From Actinomadura sp. NBRC 104412 (lineage in GTDB: Bacteria > Actinomycetota > Actinomycetes > Streptosporangiales > Streptosporangiaceae): a stretch of 64,000 bases of DNA. The number at the start of each line of letters is the position of its first letter. Position 1 is the stretch's first letter. Shown in pieces: positions 50,291-58,673 of this stretch. Location of the stretch: assembly GCF_030269515.1 (NCBI RefSeq), contig NZ_BSTM01000019.1:83853-147852 (forward strand), written 5' to 3'. A program made the position numbers and the translations under genes. The notes under the pieces were generated by a model, which was not told where the DNA came from, did no database searches, and saw only the letters and a program-made list of their open reading frames with translations.

Positions 50291-50364
50291 TGCGGCTCCA
50301 GGGATTCGAACCCTGAACATCCACTTCCTGAGAGTGGCCTCTCTGCCGTTTGGAGTAGAGCCGC
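50291..50364 (-). tRNA. tRNA with anticodon CAG (Leu codons) on a class I body
   Basis: 74 nt. Acceptor GCGGCTC/GAGCCGC, anticodon stem CCACT/AGTGG with loop CTCAGGA (CAG), T arm CAGGG-TTCGAAT-CCCTG. The short variable loop ATGTT is not that of a normal tRNA-Leu. First tRNA of the array. Confidence 0.68.
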
Positions 50365-50408
50365 GCGTTCCGGTCAGGTGGCGTCGTCGCAGGCTCGCGG
50401 CCGAGGAA

Positions 50409-50471
50409 TCAGCGGACCCCGCCGCGGAGGCCGAGCGATGACCGGGACAGTCGGTCGAGTAGTCGCTTCAC
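50409..50471 (-). CDS. Possible 20-aa basic leader peptide upstream of the tRNA array
   Basis: GTG at 50469-50471 is preceded by GGAAGGAGG and encodes VKRLLDRLSRSSLGLRGGVR, then TGA, ending 44 bases before the first tRNA. The very strong ribosome site is the only evidence. It could be a regulatory leader or chance. The rest of 50365-50574 has a GCGGA/TCCGC hairpin before a run of seven T (50560-50567) on the plus strand and no other gene. Confidence 0.35.
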   Translation of the reverse strand: MKRLLDRLSRSSLGLRGGVR

Positions 50472-50574
50472 GGCGGGCCTCCTTCCGAAGTTCGAGTGCC
50501 ATTCCCTCTGACGGGGTGACGGCTTCTACGGTGCCAGCGGAGCGGATTTCCGCGCAATCGTTTTTTTGCGGCGG

Positions 50575-51462
50575 TCAGGGGCGCAGCACGCAGCGGAAGC
50601 CCAGATGTCCCGTTGAGCTGTCGGGCTCCTGCCCCTGGCGTGCCGCCGGGCGGTAGCGAAGGCAGTAGTTGGGGGCGCACAGGTACGAGCCGCCCTTGAT
50701 GGTCCGGCGGACGGCACCGTCCTCACCCCGGGCGGCCGAGGGGGCGCAGCACGCGGGATGCCGGTCCGTGTAGACGTCGGCCGTCCATTCCCATACATTC
50801 CCCACCATGTCATAAAGCCCGTACCCGTTGGCCGGAAAGGACCCGACCGGCGAAGTGCCCTCGTAACCGTCCGTCCTGAGGTTCTGCCAGGGAAATTCGC
50901 CCTGCCAGGTGTTGGCCATCATGCGCCCTTCCGGAGCGAATTGGTCGCCCCATGGGTAGACGGCCCCGTCCAGCCCGCCGCGGGCGGCGAATTCCCATTC
51001 GACCTCGGTCGGCAGGTCCTTGCCGGCCCAGCGCGCGTAGGCCAGGGCGTCCTCGTAGGCCACATGTGTCACCGGGTGCTCGTCGAGCCCGTCCGCCCCG
51101 CCGCCCGGACCGTGCGGGCGGTGCCAGGCGGCGCCCGGCACATACCGCCACCAGTTGCGGTAATCGCGCAGGTCCACCGGCCCCTCGGTCTTGTGGAACA
51201 CCAGCGAGCCGGGCACCAGCGAGGCGGGGTCGGCGCCGGGGAAGCGGGCCGGGTCGAGGGGGCGCTCCGCCACGGTCACATAGCCGGTCTCCTCGACGAA
51301 ACGACGGAACCGGGCGACCGTCACCGGGTGCTCGTCCATCCAGAAACCGCCCGTGGAGGCCATGTGCACGGGGCCCTCTTCCGGATAGAAGTCCTCCGAT
51401 CCCATCAGAAAGTCACCGCCGGGCACCCAGCGCATCCCGGGCACCTTTCCAGGAGTGGCCAT
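50575..51462 (-). CDS. Formylglycine-generating enzyme (sulfatase maturase, SUMF1/EgtB family)
   Basis: Oxidises a Cys in CxPxR of sulfatases to formylglycine. 295 aa with the family pattern: GMRWVPGGDFLMGSEDFYPEEGP, DEHPVTVARFRRFV, LPTEVEWEFAARGG, GNVWEWTAD and KGGSYLCAPNYCLRYRPAAR, where the two Cys spaced by four are the copper/redox site. Divergent from its probable substrate, the sulfatase at 51555. The start at 51462 (GTG or ATG region) gives the family N-terminus. Confidence 0.93.
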   Translation of the reverse strand: MATPGKVPGMRWVPGGDFLMGSEDFYPEEGPVHMASTGGFWMDEHPVTVARFRRFVEETGYVTVAERPLDPARFPGADPASLVPGSLVFHKTEGPVDLRDYRNWWRYVPGAAWHRPHGPGGGADGLDEHPVTHVAYEDALAYARWAGKDLPTEVEWEFAARGGLDGAVYPWGDQFAPEGRMMANTWQGEFPWQNLRTDGYEGTSPVGSFPANGYGLYDMVGNVWEWTADVYTDRHPACCAPSAARGEDGAVRRTIKGGSYLCAPNYCLRYRPAARQGQEPDSSTGHLGFRCVLRP

Positions 51463-51554
51463 GGGCTTAACATATCGGCCTGGTTGATTTACCGAAGTCG
51501 TTGGGCCAGGATCGTCCTGCCCGAATTACTAATGGACCAGCAGGGGACGCCGCG

Positions 51555-53348
51555 ATGCCGCCCAGCCGACGCCACTTCCTCGCCGGCACGGCCATGGCCG
51601 CGGGCGCGGCGGCACTGCTCGGCCGGGCCGCGCAGCAGGACGCGGTCGCCGACCCCGCCGAGGCGGAGGGAGGGAACGCCGGCCCGGGTCGTCCCAACTT
51701 CGTGGTGATCGTCGCCGACGACCTCGGTTTCGGCGAGATCGGCGCCTACGGCCAGCGGCTGATGCGGACGCCCCACCTCGACCGGCTGGCGAAGGAGGGC
51801 CTGCGGTTCACCCAGGCGTACTCGACGGCGCCCGTGTGCGCTCCGTCCCGCTGCTCGCTGCTGACCGGCCTGCACCTGGGCCACGCCCGGGTCCGCAACA
51901 ACCCGATGGGGGATCCGTCCGCGACCGCTCTGCGGGACAGCGACACCACCTTCGCCGAGGTGCTGCGGGCACGCGGCTACCGTACGGCGTGCATCGGCAA
52001 GTGGGGGCTCGGGCCGGAGCAGGGCGGGCAGCCCAGCCACCCCAACTCCCGTGGGTTCGAGGAGTTCTTCGGCTACATCACCCACGGACACGCCCACAGC
52101 TACTACCCGGCCTACCTGTGGCACAACGCCGACAAGGTGCACCTGCCGGAGAACGCGGGCGGCAGAAGGGCCTCCTACGCGCCCGACCTGTTCCGTGACC
52201 GCGCGCTCGACTTCATCCGGGCGCACAAGGACGAGCCGTTCCTGCTCCTCCTCACCCCCAACCTCCCCCACGCGCCCAGCGACGTCCCGAGCACCGAGCC
52301 GTACGGCGACCGGCCCTGGCTCGCCCCCGACAAGGGCCACGCCGCCCAGGTCACCCGGCTCGACGACTACGTGGGCGCGATTGTGGACGAGCTGCGCGAG
52401 CACGATCTGACCGAGTCCACGATCGTGCTGGTGACCAGCGACAACGGGCCGCACGAGGAGCGCGGCTTCAACCCGGACCTGTTCGCCGCCAACGGGGGCC
52501 TGCGCGGCTACAAGCGCAACCTGTACGAGGGCGGGGTGCGGGTCCCGCTCATCGCGTGGTCGCCGCGCCGGATCCGACCCGGCACCAGCGACCGGCCGAC
52601 GCAGCAGACCGACCTGCTGCCGACACTGGCCGAGCTGGCGGGCGCCCCCGCGCCGCGCGACATCGACGGGCGGTCGGTCGCCGCGCTGCTGGACGGGCGC
52701 CCCGGCGACACGCCCGCGCACCCGTACCTGTACTGGTACAGGCTCGACGACTTCGTCACCCATCGCGCCGATCTCGCCGAGCGGGGCCGCCTGCGCCGCC
52801 TGGCCGAGGCGGCGCGGCAGGGCCGGTGGAAGGCGGTGCGCTTCGCCCCCGGCAGGGACAGGTCGGCATCCGACGACGAGTGGAAGGTGGAGCTGTACGA
52901 CCTGCTCTCCGACCCGAGCGAGACGGCCGACGTCGCCGGCACGCATCCGGACGTCGCCGAACGGATGGTCGCGTTCATGCGGGACGCGTGGGCCGAGCCC
53001 TACGACCGCGAGCCGTTCGGCCTCACCGTCGGCTTCCCGCACGTCCTGCTGCCGGGCACCGACCACACGCTCACTGCGACGCTCAGCAACGGGTCGGCGC
53101 GCCCATGGGGCCGCCTGCGCCTCCGCGTGAACACACCGCGCGGCTGGCCGGTACGCCTGGTCTCCCCCCGGCGCGAGACGGACCGGCTCGCTCCCGGCGA
53201 ACAGGCCACGTACGAGTGGCGGGTCAGGGTGCCCGCGACGGCGGGCCTCGCGCGGTGGCGCGCGGTCGTGACCGCCTCGTGCGTCCTGGACAACGTTCCG
53301 CTGCGGTTCAGCGCGGAGCGGACCTTCGGTCTCCCGGCACGGATCTGA
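51555..53348 (+). CDS. Tat-exported sulfatase with C-terminal NEW3-like domain
   Basis: 597 aa. N-terminal MPPSRRHFLAGTAMAAG is a twin-arginine signal. The type I sulfatase core starts RPNFVVIVADDLGFGEIGAYG; the modification site is Cys95 in CAPSRCSLLTG, which the adjacent maturase would convert to formylglycine. Metal residues DD near 55 and DNG later are present. The last ~100 residues form an Ig-like domain (LTATLSNGSARPWGRL). Expected to desulfate a sugar or steroid-type sulfate outside the cell. Confidence 0.92.
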   Translation: MPPSRRHFLAGTAMAAGAAALLGRAAQQDAVADPAEAEGGNAGPGRPNFVVIVADDLGFGEIGAYGQRLMRTPHLDRLAKEGLRFTQAYSTAPVCAPSRCSLLTGLHLGHARVRNNPMGDPSATALRDSDTTFAEVLRARGYRTACIGKWGLGPEQGGQPSHPNSRGFEEFFGYITHGHAHSYYPAYLWHNADKVHLPENAGGRRASYAPDLFRDRALDFIRAHKDEPFLLLLTPNLPHAPSDVPSTEPYGDRPWLAPDKGHAAQVTRLDDYVGAIVDELREHDLTESTIVLVTSDNGPHEERGFNPDLFAANGGLRGYKRNLYEGGVRVPLIAWSPRRIRPGTSDRPTQQTDLLPTLAELAGAPAPRDIDGRSVAALLDGRPGDTPAHPYLYWYRLDDFVTHRADLAERGRLRRLAEAARQGRWKAVRFAPGRDRSASDDEWKVELYDLLSDPSETADVAGTHPDVAERMVAFMRDAWAEPYDREPFGLTVGFPHVLLPGTDHTLTATLSNGSARPWGRLRLRVNTPRGWPVRLVSPRRETDRLAPGEQATYEWRVRVPATAGLARWRAVVTASCVLDNVPLRFSAERTFGLPARI

Positions 53349-53358
53349 CCACGGTCGA

Positions 53359-53826
53359 TCAGGGTGCGTGCCAGGTCAGGGCGACCTGGTGCTCCTGGAA
53401 GCCCATCGACCGGTACAGGGCCGCGGCCTCCGGTGGCGCGTGCAGGTCGACGCGGGTGACGTTCTTGGCGCGGAACCAGGCCAGCAGCTCGTGCATGATC
53501 AGGCGGGCGTATCCCCGGCCCCGGTAGGCCGGATCGGTCACCATCCCCAGCACGTACCCGGAATGGTGGGCGCCGTCCTGGAACGGGGCGGGCAGCCGGT
53601 ACTCGATCAGGCCGAGCCCGCAGGCGGCCAGCCGTCCCGCCTCGTCGCCGTCCACGACGAACACGCCCAGGGACCCGCCCATGCGCTCCTTGACGTCGCG
53701 GGCGAACTCCTCGCGCCAGTTCCCCTCTGCGGCCGGGTCGCCCGCGTCGATCACGCGGCGGAACAGCAGTTCCCGCAGCCGGGTGAGCTCGGGAACGTCG
53801 TCGGAAGTTGCCGGGCGAACGATCAC
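53359..53826 (-). CDS. GNAT-family N-acetyltransferase
   Basis: 155 aa. N-terminal IVRPATSDDVPELTRLRELLF, the acetyl-CoA motif DPAYRGRGYARLIMHELL, and GFQEHQVALTW at the end. GTG start. Convergent with the sulfatase (10-base gap). Substrate unknown. Confidence 0.88.
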   Translation of the reverse strand: MIVRPATSDDVPELTRLRELLFRRVIDAGDPAAEGNWREEFARDVKERMGGSLGVFVVDGDEAGRLAACGLGLIEYRLPAPFQDGAHHSGYVLGMVTDPAYRGRGYARLIMHELLAWFRAKNVTRVDLHAPPEAAALYRSMGFQEHQVALTWHAP

Positions 53827-53942
53827 AAGGCCACCCTAGGGGACCCTCGCCCCTCGGCGCCTCTCTCCCGCCAGGACGGGATCCTCCCGTCACGCGGGCG
53901 AGTGTGGACCGGCCCGTCATGGGCGCGCTCCCATCGGGCTGA

Positions 53943-54632
53943 TCACATCGGCCCGGCCATGAGCAGCGGACCTGTGACGTTGAACCGCTCGACGCCCCGC
54001 CGGGTGAGGTTGACCCGCAGGTCGATCCAGCCGGGACGGCCCTCGAACCGGCAGTCGCCGGCCGCGCTCGCCGGGAAGTGCAGGTCGCCGACCGACAGCT
54101 TGGCGCCGCGCACGTGGACGGGAAGCAGGATCCGGGAGGACGTGCCGAGCCTGGCGATGCCGCACCCGCCGATCTCGCGTCCCCGCGCCTCGCTGCGCAC
54201 CGACTCGGCCGCGGCCCGCGCGAAGCCCGGCTGGCCGGCGCGGAGCCGCCCGAGCAGGATTCCGCCGTCCGCGACGGGACCGCCAGGGGCCTCGCCGACC
54301 GGTGAGATCGCGGCGGGCGCGCAGCCGATGACCCCGGGATGGCCGTGCGGCGCGTACACGCCGTCCGAGCGGCCCACGCCCAGCACGTCCACGACGATCA
54401 CGTCGCCGGGCTCGGCGCCGACCACGACCAGCGGACCGCACAGGACGGCGTCCTCACCGGGCTCGCGTCCCTGGCACTCCATCCGCACCGAGCCACCGGT
54501 GATCACTTCGGCCACCGCGGGGATGTCGGGATGCCAGCGGTTGTGGCCGGGTACCGGCCGGGCCGCGGATCCGTCGTCCACCGGCGGCCCCGGGAATCGG
54601 ACGACCGGCGGAACGGCGAGAGTGGGCGCCAA
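53943..54632 (-). CDS. Short acetamidase/formamidase-like protein
   Basis: 229 aa resembling formamidase: GHNRWHPDIPAVAEVITGGSVRMEC, GPLVVVGAEPGDVIVVDVLGV, HPGVIGCAPA, SSRILLPVHVRGAKLSVGDLH. Full enzymes have about 400 aa; the central GGN region and the C-terminal third are missing, so activity is uncertain. TTG start with GGAAGGA eight bases upstream. Isolated between the GNAT and propeller genes. Confidence 0.75.
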   Translation of the reverse strand: MAPTLAVPPVVRFPGPPVDDGSAARPVPGHNRWHPDIPAVAEVITGGSVRMECQGREPGEDAVLCGPLVVVGAEPGDVIVVDVLGVGRSDGVYAPHGHPGVIGCAPAAISPVGEAPGGPVADGGILLGRLRAGQPGFARAAAESVRSEARGREIGGCGIARLGTSSRILLPVHVRGAKLSVGDLHFPASAAGDCRFEGRPGWIDLRVNLTRRGVERFNVTGPLLMAGPM

Positions 54633-54798
54633 GGCAGGGTCCTTCCGTACGGGAGCTCGATTGGGAAGATCTTGCCGACCCGGCTGTTACCGATCCGTTT
54701 CGGCGTTCTGACAGTTGAGTAAGGCGCGATTCACGGTTGTCCGCGGATCTACCCGATTCCCGCCGGAACCTTCCCGCCGATCCGAGCGTCTAAGGCCC

Positions 54799-56784
54799 AT
54801 GCGCCGACGCGGGACGAGCACGGGAAGCACTGGCCGATGGCGCGCCTTCGCGGCGGCCGTGGCGCCTCTGACGCTGGCGGCCGCCTGTTCGGGATCGGAC
54901 ATCAGCGACCCGGCGCCCGACCCGTCGCCCCGCTTCGTCCTGGTCTCCTACGACGACTGCGACCAGGTCCTGGCCGACCTCCGCGCCGCCACGGAGCGCC
55001 AGGTCGGCCCGTACGGGCTGGGCGGCGGCGGTCCGGTGCCTCCCGGTGCCGCGGAGGACGGTGCCCGCGCCCAGGGGGCCGTCCCCGGGGCCTTCGCCGC
55101 GGGCTCCCCGCAGCGGCCGCCGGAGCATTCCCGCACCAACGCGCACGAGGCCGGGGCCGACGAGCCCGACCTGGTGAAAACCGACGGCCGCCGCATCGTC
55201 GCGCTCGCCCGCGGCGAACTGCTGGTGATCGATCCGGCCGGCCGCAAGGTCGTCCACCGCCTCGACCTCGGGGGGAGGACCACCCCCGACGGAGCCGGCG
55301 ACGCGCGGCTTCTCCTCAGCGGTGACCGCGCCCTCGTCATGACCCGGCAGACCCACCTTCACCGCCCCCGGCTTCCCGGCCGGTCGGCGCCCGACGCGAT
55401 CAGGCCGGGGGACACACCCGTCCCCTCGTCCCCGCGGACCACCCTGACCGTGATCGACCTGTCCGGGGCGCCCACGGTGATCGGCTCGCTGACGACCTCC
55501 GCCGCCTATGTCGACGCCCGGCAGACCGGCTCGGTCGCCCGGGTGGTGGTGCGGTCGGCGCCGCGGATCGAGTTCCCCGACCTGCCGCGGACCCCGCAGC
55601 CCGAGCGGGAGGCCCTCGAACGCAACCGGCGGATCGTCCGGTCCGCCCCATTGGACGCCTGGCGGCCCGCCTTCGAGGTGCGGGGCCGCGACGGCCGGGC
55701 CACGACGTACAGGACTCCCTGCGGGAACATCAGCCGCCCCCGTGACGGCAGCGGGACCAGCATGCTGTCCATCCTGACGATCGACCTGGCCAAGGACGCC
55801 GGCGACCCAGCACCGGTGTCGATCGCCGCCGAGGGCCAGGAGGTCTACGGCAACGGCGCCAGCCTCTACGTCACCGACAGCCGCGTCCCCCCGCTGCGAG
55901 GACGGGCCCAGCGTCCCGGCTCCGAGACCACACGGATCCACAAGTTCCGTCTCGAAGGGGCCGGGCGCCCCCGCTACGTCGCGTCCGGCTCGGTGCCGGG
56001 ACGGCTGCTCAACCAGTACTCCATGTCCGAGCACGACGGGCGGCTCCGCCTGGCGACCACGACCTCCGCGTCCCCCGGCGCCCGGGAACCCGGCGGCGCC
56101 TGGCGCTCGGAAAGCACGGTTTACGTGCTCGTCGAAGGCAGCGGGCGGCTCACCGTGATCGGCAAGGTCGGCGGTCTCGGCAAGGGCGAGCGCGTCTACT
56201 CGGTGCGCTTCATCGGCCCCACCGCCTATGTGGTGACGTTCCGGCAGATCGACCCCCTGTACGTGATCGACCTGCGTGACCCGTCCCGGCCCACCGTCAC
56301 CGGCGAACTCAAGATCACCGGCTATTCCGCGTACCTGCACCCGATCGCGGACGGGCGGCTGCTGGGCGTCGGCCAGGAGGCGGACACCACCGGCCGCACG
56401 CAGGGCACACAGGTCTCCCTCTTCGACGTCAGCGCCGCCCCGCGCCGCGTCGGCGGGTACCACCTGCCCGGCTCCAGCTCGGCCGCCGAGTTCGAGCCGC
56501 ACGCCTTCCTGTACTGGCCGCGGACGGGGCTGACGGTGCTCCCCATCGCCTCCAAGTACACCGACGGAAAGTACACCACTGGGAGTGAGGCGCTCGTCCT
56601 CAAGGTGTCCGGCACCACCGTGCGGCGGCTGGGAACCGTCGAGCACCCGAAGGGCGACGAGGGGTACCCGTCCCCGATCCGGCGCTCCCTCATCGTCGGC
56701 GACACCCTGTGGACCGTCTCCGACGACGGTGCGCGCGCCACCGGCATCACCGCCCTCGACGACCGGGGCTGGCTCGCCTTCTGA
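54799..56784 (+). CDS. Lipoprotein with C-terminal beta-propeller domain
   Basis: 661 aa. Signal ending LTLAAACSGS has a lipobox. After the linker comes the signature TNAHEAGADEPDLVKTDGRRI, the start of the secreted beta-propeller family found in archaea and actinobacteria, followed by repeated strands (TLTVIDLSGAPTVIGSL; LYVIDLRDPSRPTVTGELK; QGTQVSLFDVSAAPRRVGGYH). The ATG at 54799 is chosen for the signal peptide. Convergent with ddl (11-base gap). No enzyme motif; probably a protein-binding surface scaffold. Confidence 0.85.
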   Translation: MRRRGTSTGSTGRWRAFAAAVAPLTLAAACSGSDISDPAPDPSPRFVLVSYDDCDQVLADLRAATERQVGPYGLGGGGPVPPGAAEDGARAQGAVPGAFAAGSPQRPPEHSRTNAHEAGADEPDLVKTDGRRIVALARGELLVIDPAGRKVVHRLDLGGRTTPDGAGDARLLLSGDRALVMTRQTHLHRPRLPGRSAPDAIRPGDTPVPSSPRTTLTVIDLSGAPTVIGSLTTSAAYVDARQTGSVARVVVRSAPRIEFPDLPRTPQPEREALERNRRIVRSAPLDAWRPAFEVRGRDGRATTYRTPCGNISRPRDGSGTSMLSILTIDLAKDAGDPAPVSIAAEGQEVYGNGASLYVTDSRVPPLRGRAQRPGSETTRIHKFRLEGAGRPRYVASGSVPGRLLNQYSMSEHDGRLRLATTTSASPGAREPGGAWRSESTVYVLVEGSGRLTVIGKVGGLGKGERVYSVRFIGPTAYVVTFRQIDPLYVIDLRDPSRPTVTGELKITGYSAYLHPIADGRLLGVGQEADTTGRTQGTQVSLFDVSAAPRRVGGYHLPGSSSAAEFEPHAFLYWPRTGLTVLPIASKYTDGKYTTGSEALVLKVSGTTVRRLGTVEHPKGDEGYPSPIRRSLIVGDTLWTVSDDGARATGITALDDRGWLAF

Positions 56785-56795
56785 GCGCCCGCGCG

Positions 56796-57911
56796 CTAGC
56801 GCAGCCCGACGGAACGGCGCAGCGCGGTCTGGATGAGCCGGTCCACCAGGGCCGGGTAGTCGAGTCCCGAGGCCGCCCACATCTGCGGGAACGCGGACGC
56901 GGGGGTGAAGCCCGGCATGGTGTTGATCTCGTTGAGGATCCAGCGCCCGTCAGGGGTGTGGAAGAAGTCGACGCGGGCCAGGCCCTCGCAGTCCAGGGCG
57001 TCGAACGCCTGCGCCGCCAGCCGCTGCGCCTCCTCGATCGCGGCCTGGTCGAGGTCGGGCGGGATGTCCAGCCGGAGGGACGAGTCGAGGTACTTGGTCT
57101 CGAAGTCGTAGAAGTCGGCCTCGCCGCCCATCACGACCTCGGCGGGCAGGCTGACCTCGGGCGGGCCGTCGTCCAGGCCCTGCAGCACGCCGCACTCGAT
57201 CTCGCGGCCCTCGACGGCCGCCTCCACGATCACCTTCGGGTCGTGCTCGCGGGCGGCCTCGACCGCCGCCTCCAGGTCGTCCTCGGTGGTGACCCGGCTG
57301 ATGCCCATGCTGGAGCCGGCCCGCGCGGGCTTGACGAACACCGGCCAGCCCAGATCCTTGATCTCGTCGATCTTGCGCTTGCGCTCGCGCCGCCACTCCC
57401 GGTCGCCGACCAGCACGTATCGGCCGACCGGCAGGCCGCGGGCCTGCCACACCAGCTTCATGAAGCCCTTGTCCATGCCGACCGCGCTGGCCAGCACGCC
57501 CGCGCCGACGTAGCGGACGCCCGCCAGGTCGAGCATGCCCTGGATGGTGCCGTCCTCGCCGTACGGGCCGTGCAGCAGCGGCAGGACCACGTCGACCTCG
57601 CCGAGCGTCGCGGGCACCCGGCCCGGCTCGATCACCATGAGCCCGCGGCTGTCGGGGTCGAACGGCAGCGCCAGCGCCCGGCCGGACTTGCCGGTCACCT
57701 CGGGCAGCCGGCCGCCCTCGATCGTCAGGCGCTGGTCCTCGGGCGCCAGTACCCAGCGGCCGTCCCTGGCGATGCCGACCGGCACCACCTCGTACCGGTC
57801 ACGGTCGATCGCCGCCATGACCGCGCCGGCCGTGACGCAGGAGATGGCGTGCTCCGAGCTGCGCCCGCCGAACACCACGGCCACGCGGATCCTGGGTGAT
57901 ACCTGCGACAT
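56796..57911 (-). CDS. ddl: D-alanine--D-alanine ligase
   Basis: Joins two D-Ala for peptidoglycan. 371 aa ATP-grasp: VAVVFGGRSSEHAISCVTAGAV, LPLLHGPYGEDGTIQGML, PVFVKPARAGSSMGISRV and NEINTMPGFTPAS. Start MSQVSPRIRVAV (57909-57911) preferred. The region Y-x-K (DFETKYLD) is the normal D-Ala-D-Ala type; vancomycin-type D-Lac ligases differ here. Confidence 0.96.
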   Translation of the reverse strand: MSQVSPRIRVAVVFGGRSSEHAISCVTAGAVMAAIDRDRYEVVPVGIARDGRWVLAPEDQRLTIEGGRLPEVTGKSGRALALPFDPDSRGLMVIEPGRVPATLGEVDVVLPLLHGPYGEDGTIQGMLDLAGVRYVGAGVLASAVGMDKGFMKLVWQARGLPVGRYVLVGDREWRRERKRKIDEIKDLGWPVFVKPARAGSSMGISRVTTEDDLEAAVEAAREHDPKVIVEAAVEGREIECGVLQGLDDGPPEVSLPAEVVMGGEADFYDFETKYLDSSLRLDIPPDLDQAAIEEAQRLAAQAFDALDCEGLARVDFFHTPDGRWILNEINTMPGFTPASAFPQMWAASGLDYPALVDRLIQTALRRSVGLR

Positions 57912-57977
57912 GATGCCCGACCCTACCGCCGAACGGCCGCCTGAGGCCATGAGGCCCGCGCCGGCGGTGGCCAGGGA

Positions 57978-58409
57978 TCATGCCGTGCCCTCACTCGTCC
58001 AGTCGCGGTCGTTCCAGCCGTCGTCGTCCTCCCCCGCGGGCTGGGAACGTTCCCCCGGCTGGCCACCCGCGCCCCCGATCTGGATGACCCGGTCCATCAC
58101 CTCGGCGTCCCGGGCGCCCGCCCTGAACCGGTCGGCCGCGGCCTGCGCCTCCAGCCTGCGGCCGTAGCCGTGCGCGCTCACCGCGACGGGACGGCCGCCG
58201 ACGCGCATCGTCCACTGCCACTCGCCGCCCTGGACGCTGGTGAGATCGATGGCCGCGGTGGTGGCGTGCGTGCGCACCGCTCGCGCGGCCCTGGCGACGT
58301 CCTCGGTGCTCGCGAACCCCTCCGCGGCGGTCGCCACGATCCGGTGGTTGCGGCTTAGCATCCGCCAATAAAAACGCGCGTCCGGCGATCGGTAGATTTG
58401 GAATCGCAT
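57978..58409 (-). CDS. DUF1508/YegP-family protein
   Basis: 143 aa. The N-terminal 60 residues carry the YegP fold pattern FYWRMLSRNHRIVATAAEGFAS, seen in small stress proteins of unknown action. The middle is beta-rich (WQWTMRVGGRPVAVSAHGYGR) and the tail is acidic disordered. Upstream of ddl on the same strand (66-base gap), possibly co-transcribed. Confidence 0.8.
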   Translation of the reverse strand: MRFQIYRSPDARFYWRMLSRNHRIVATAAEGFASTEDVARAARAVRTHATTAAIDLTSVQGGEWQWTMRVGGRPVAVSAHGYGRRLEAQAAADRFRAGARDAEVMDRVIQIGGAGGQPGERSQPAGEDDDGWNDRDWTSEGTA

Positions 58410-58617
58410 GACAACCCTCGGGCCAGGTGCGGCGAAACGCGTCAGTTCAACTGATCAACAGCCATTCACAAAATCCAGCGCGGATGCGAAGCCATCATGA
58501 ACGCAGCCTTAAGGCGCGACGGGGCCGCCATTCGCGGATAATTCACCGGCGGAATCCGGCCAGTGCGTCAACCGGAGGGCCGGTTCGCACGTCCCTGCCG
58601 TGCCACCGAGAAAGCGC

Positions 58618-58649
58618 CGGGCCCGGCCCCTGGTGAGGGACCGGGCCCG
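58618..58649 (-). terminator. GC hairpin after the LPKTG gene
   Basis: CGGGCCCGGCCCC and GGGACCGGGCCCG with one mismatch and a 6-nt loop, 25 bases past the stop. No T run. The rest of 58410-58617 has no gene; an AT-rich patch at 58440-58550 may hold the promoter of the YegP gene. Confidence 0.6.
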
Positions 58650-58673
58650 TACGGCCGGCGGCCGGAGCGGGGA

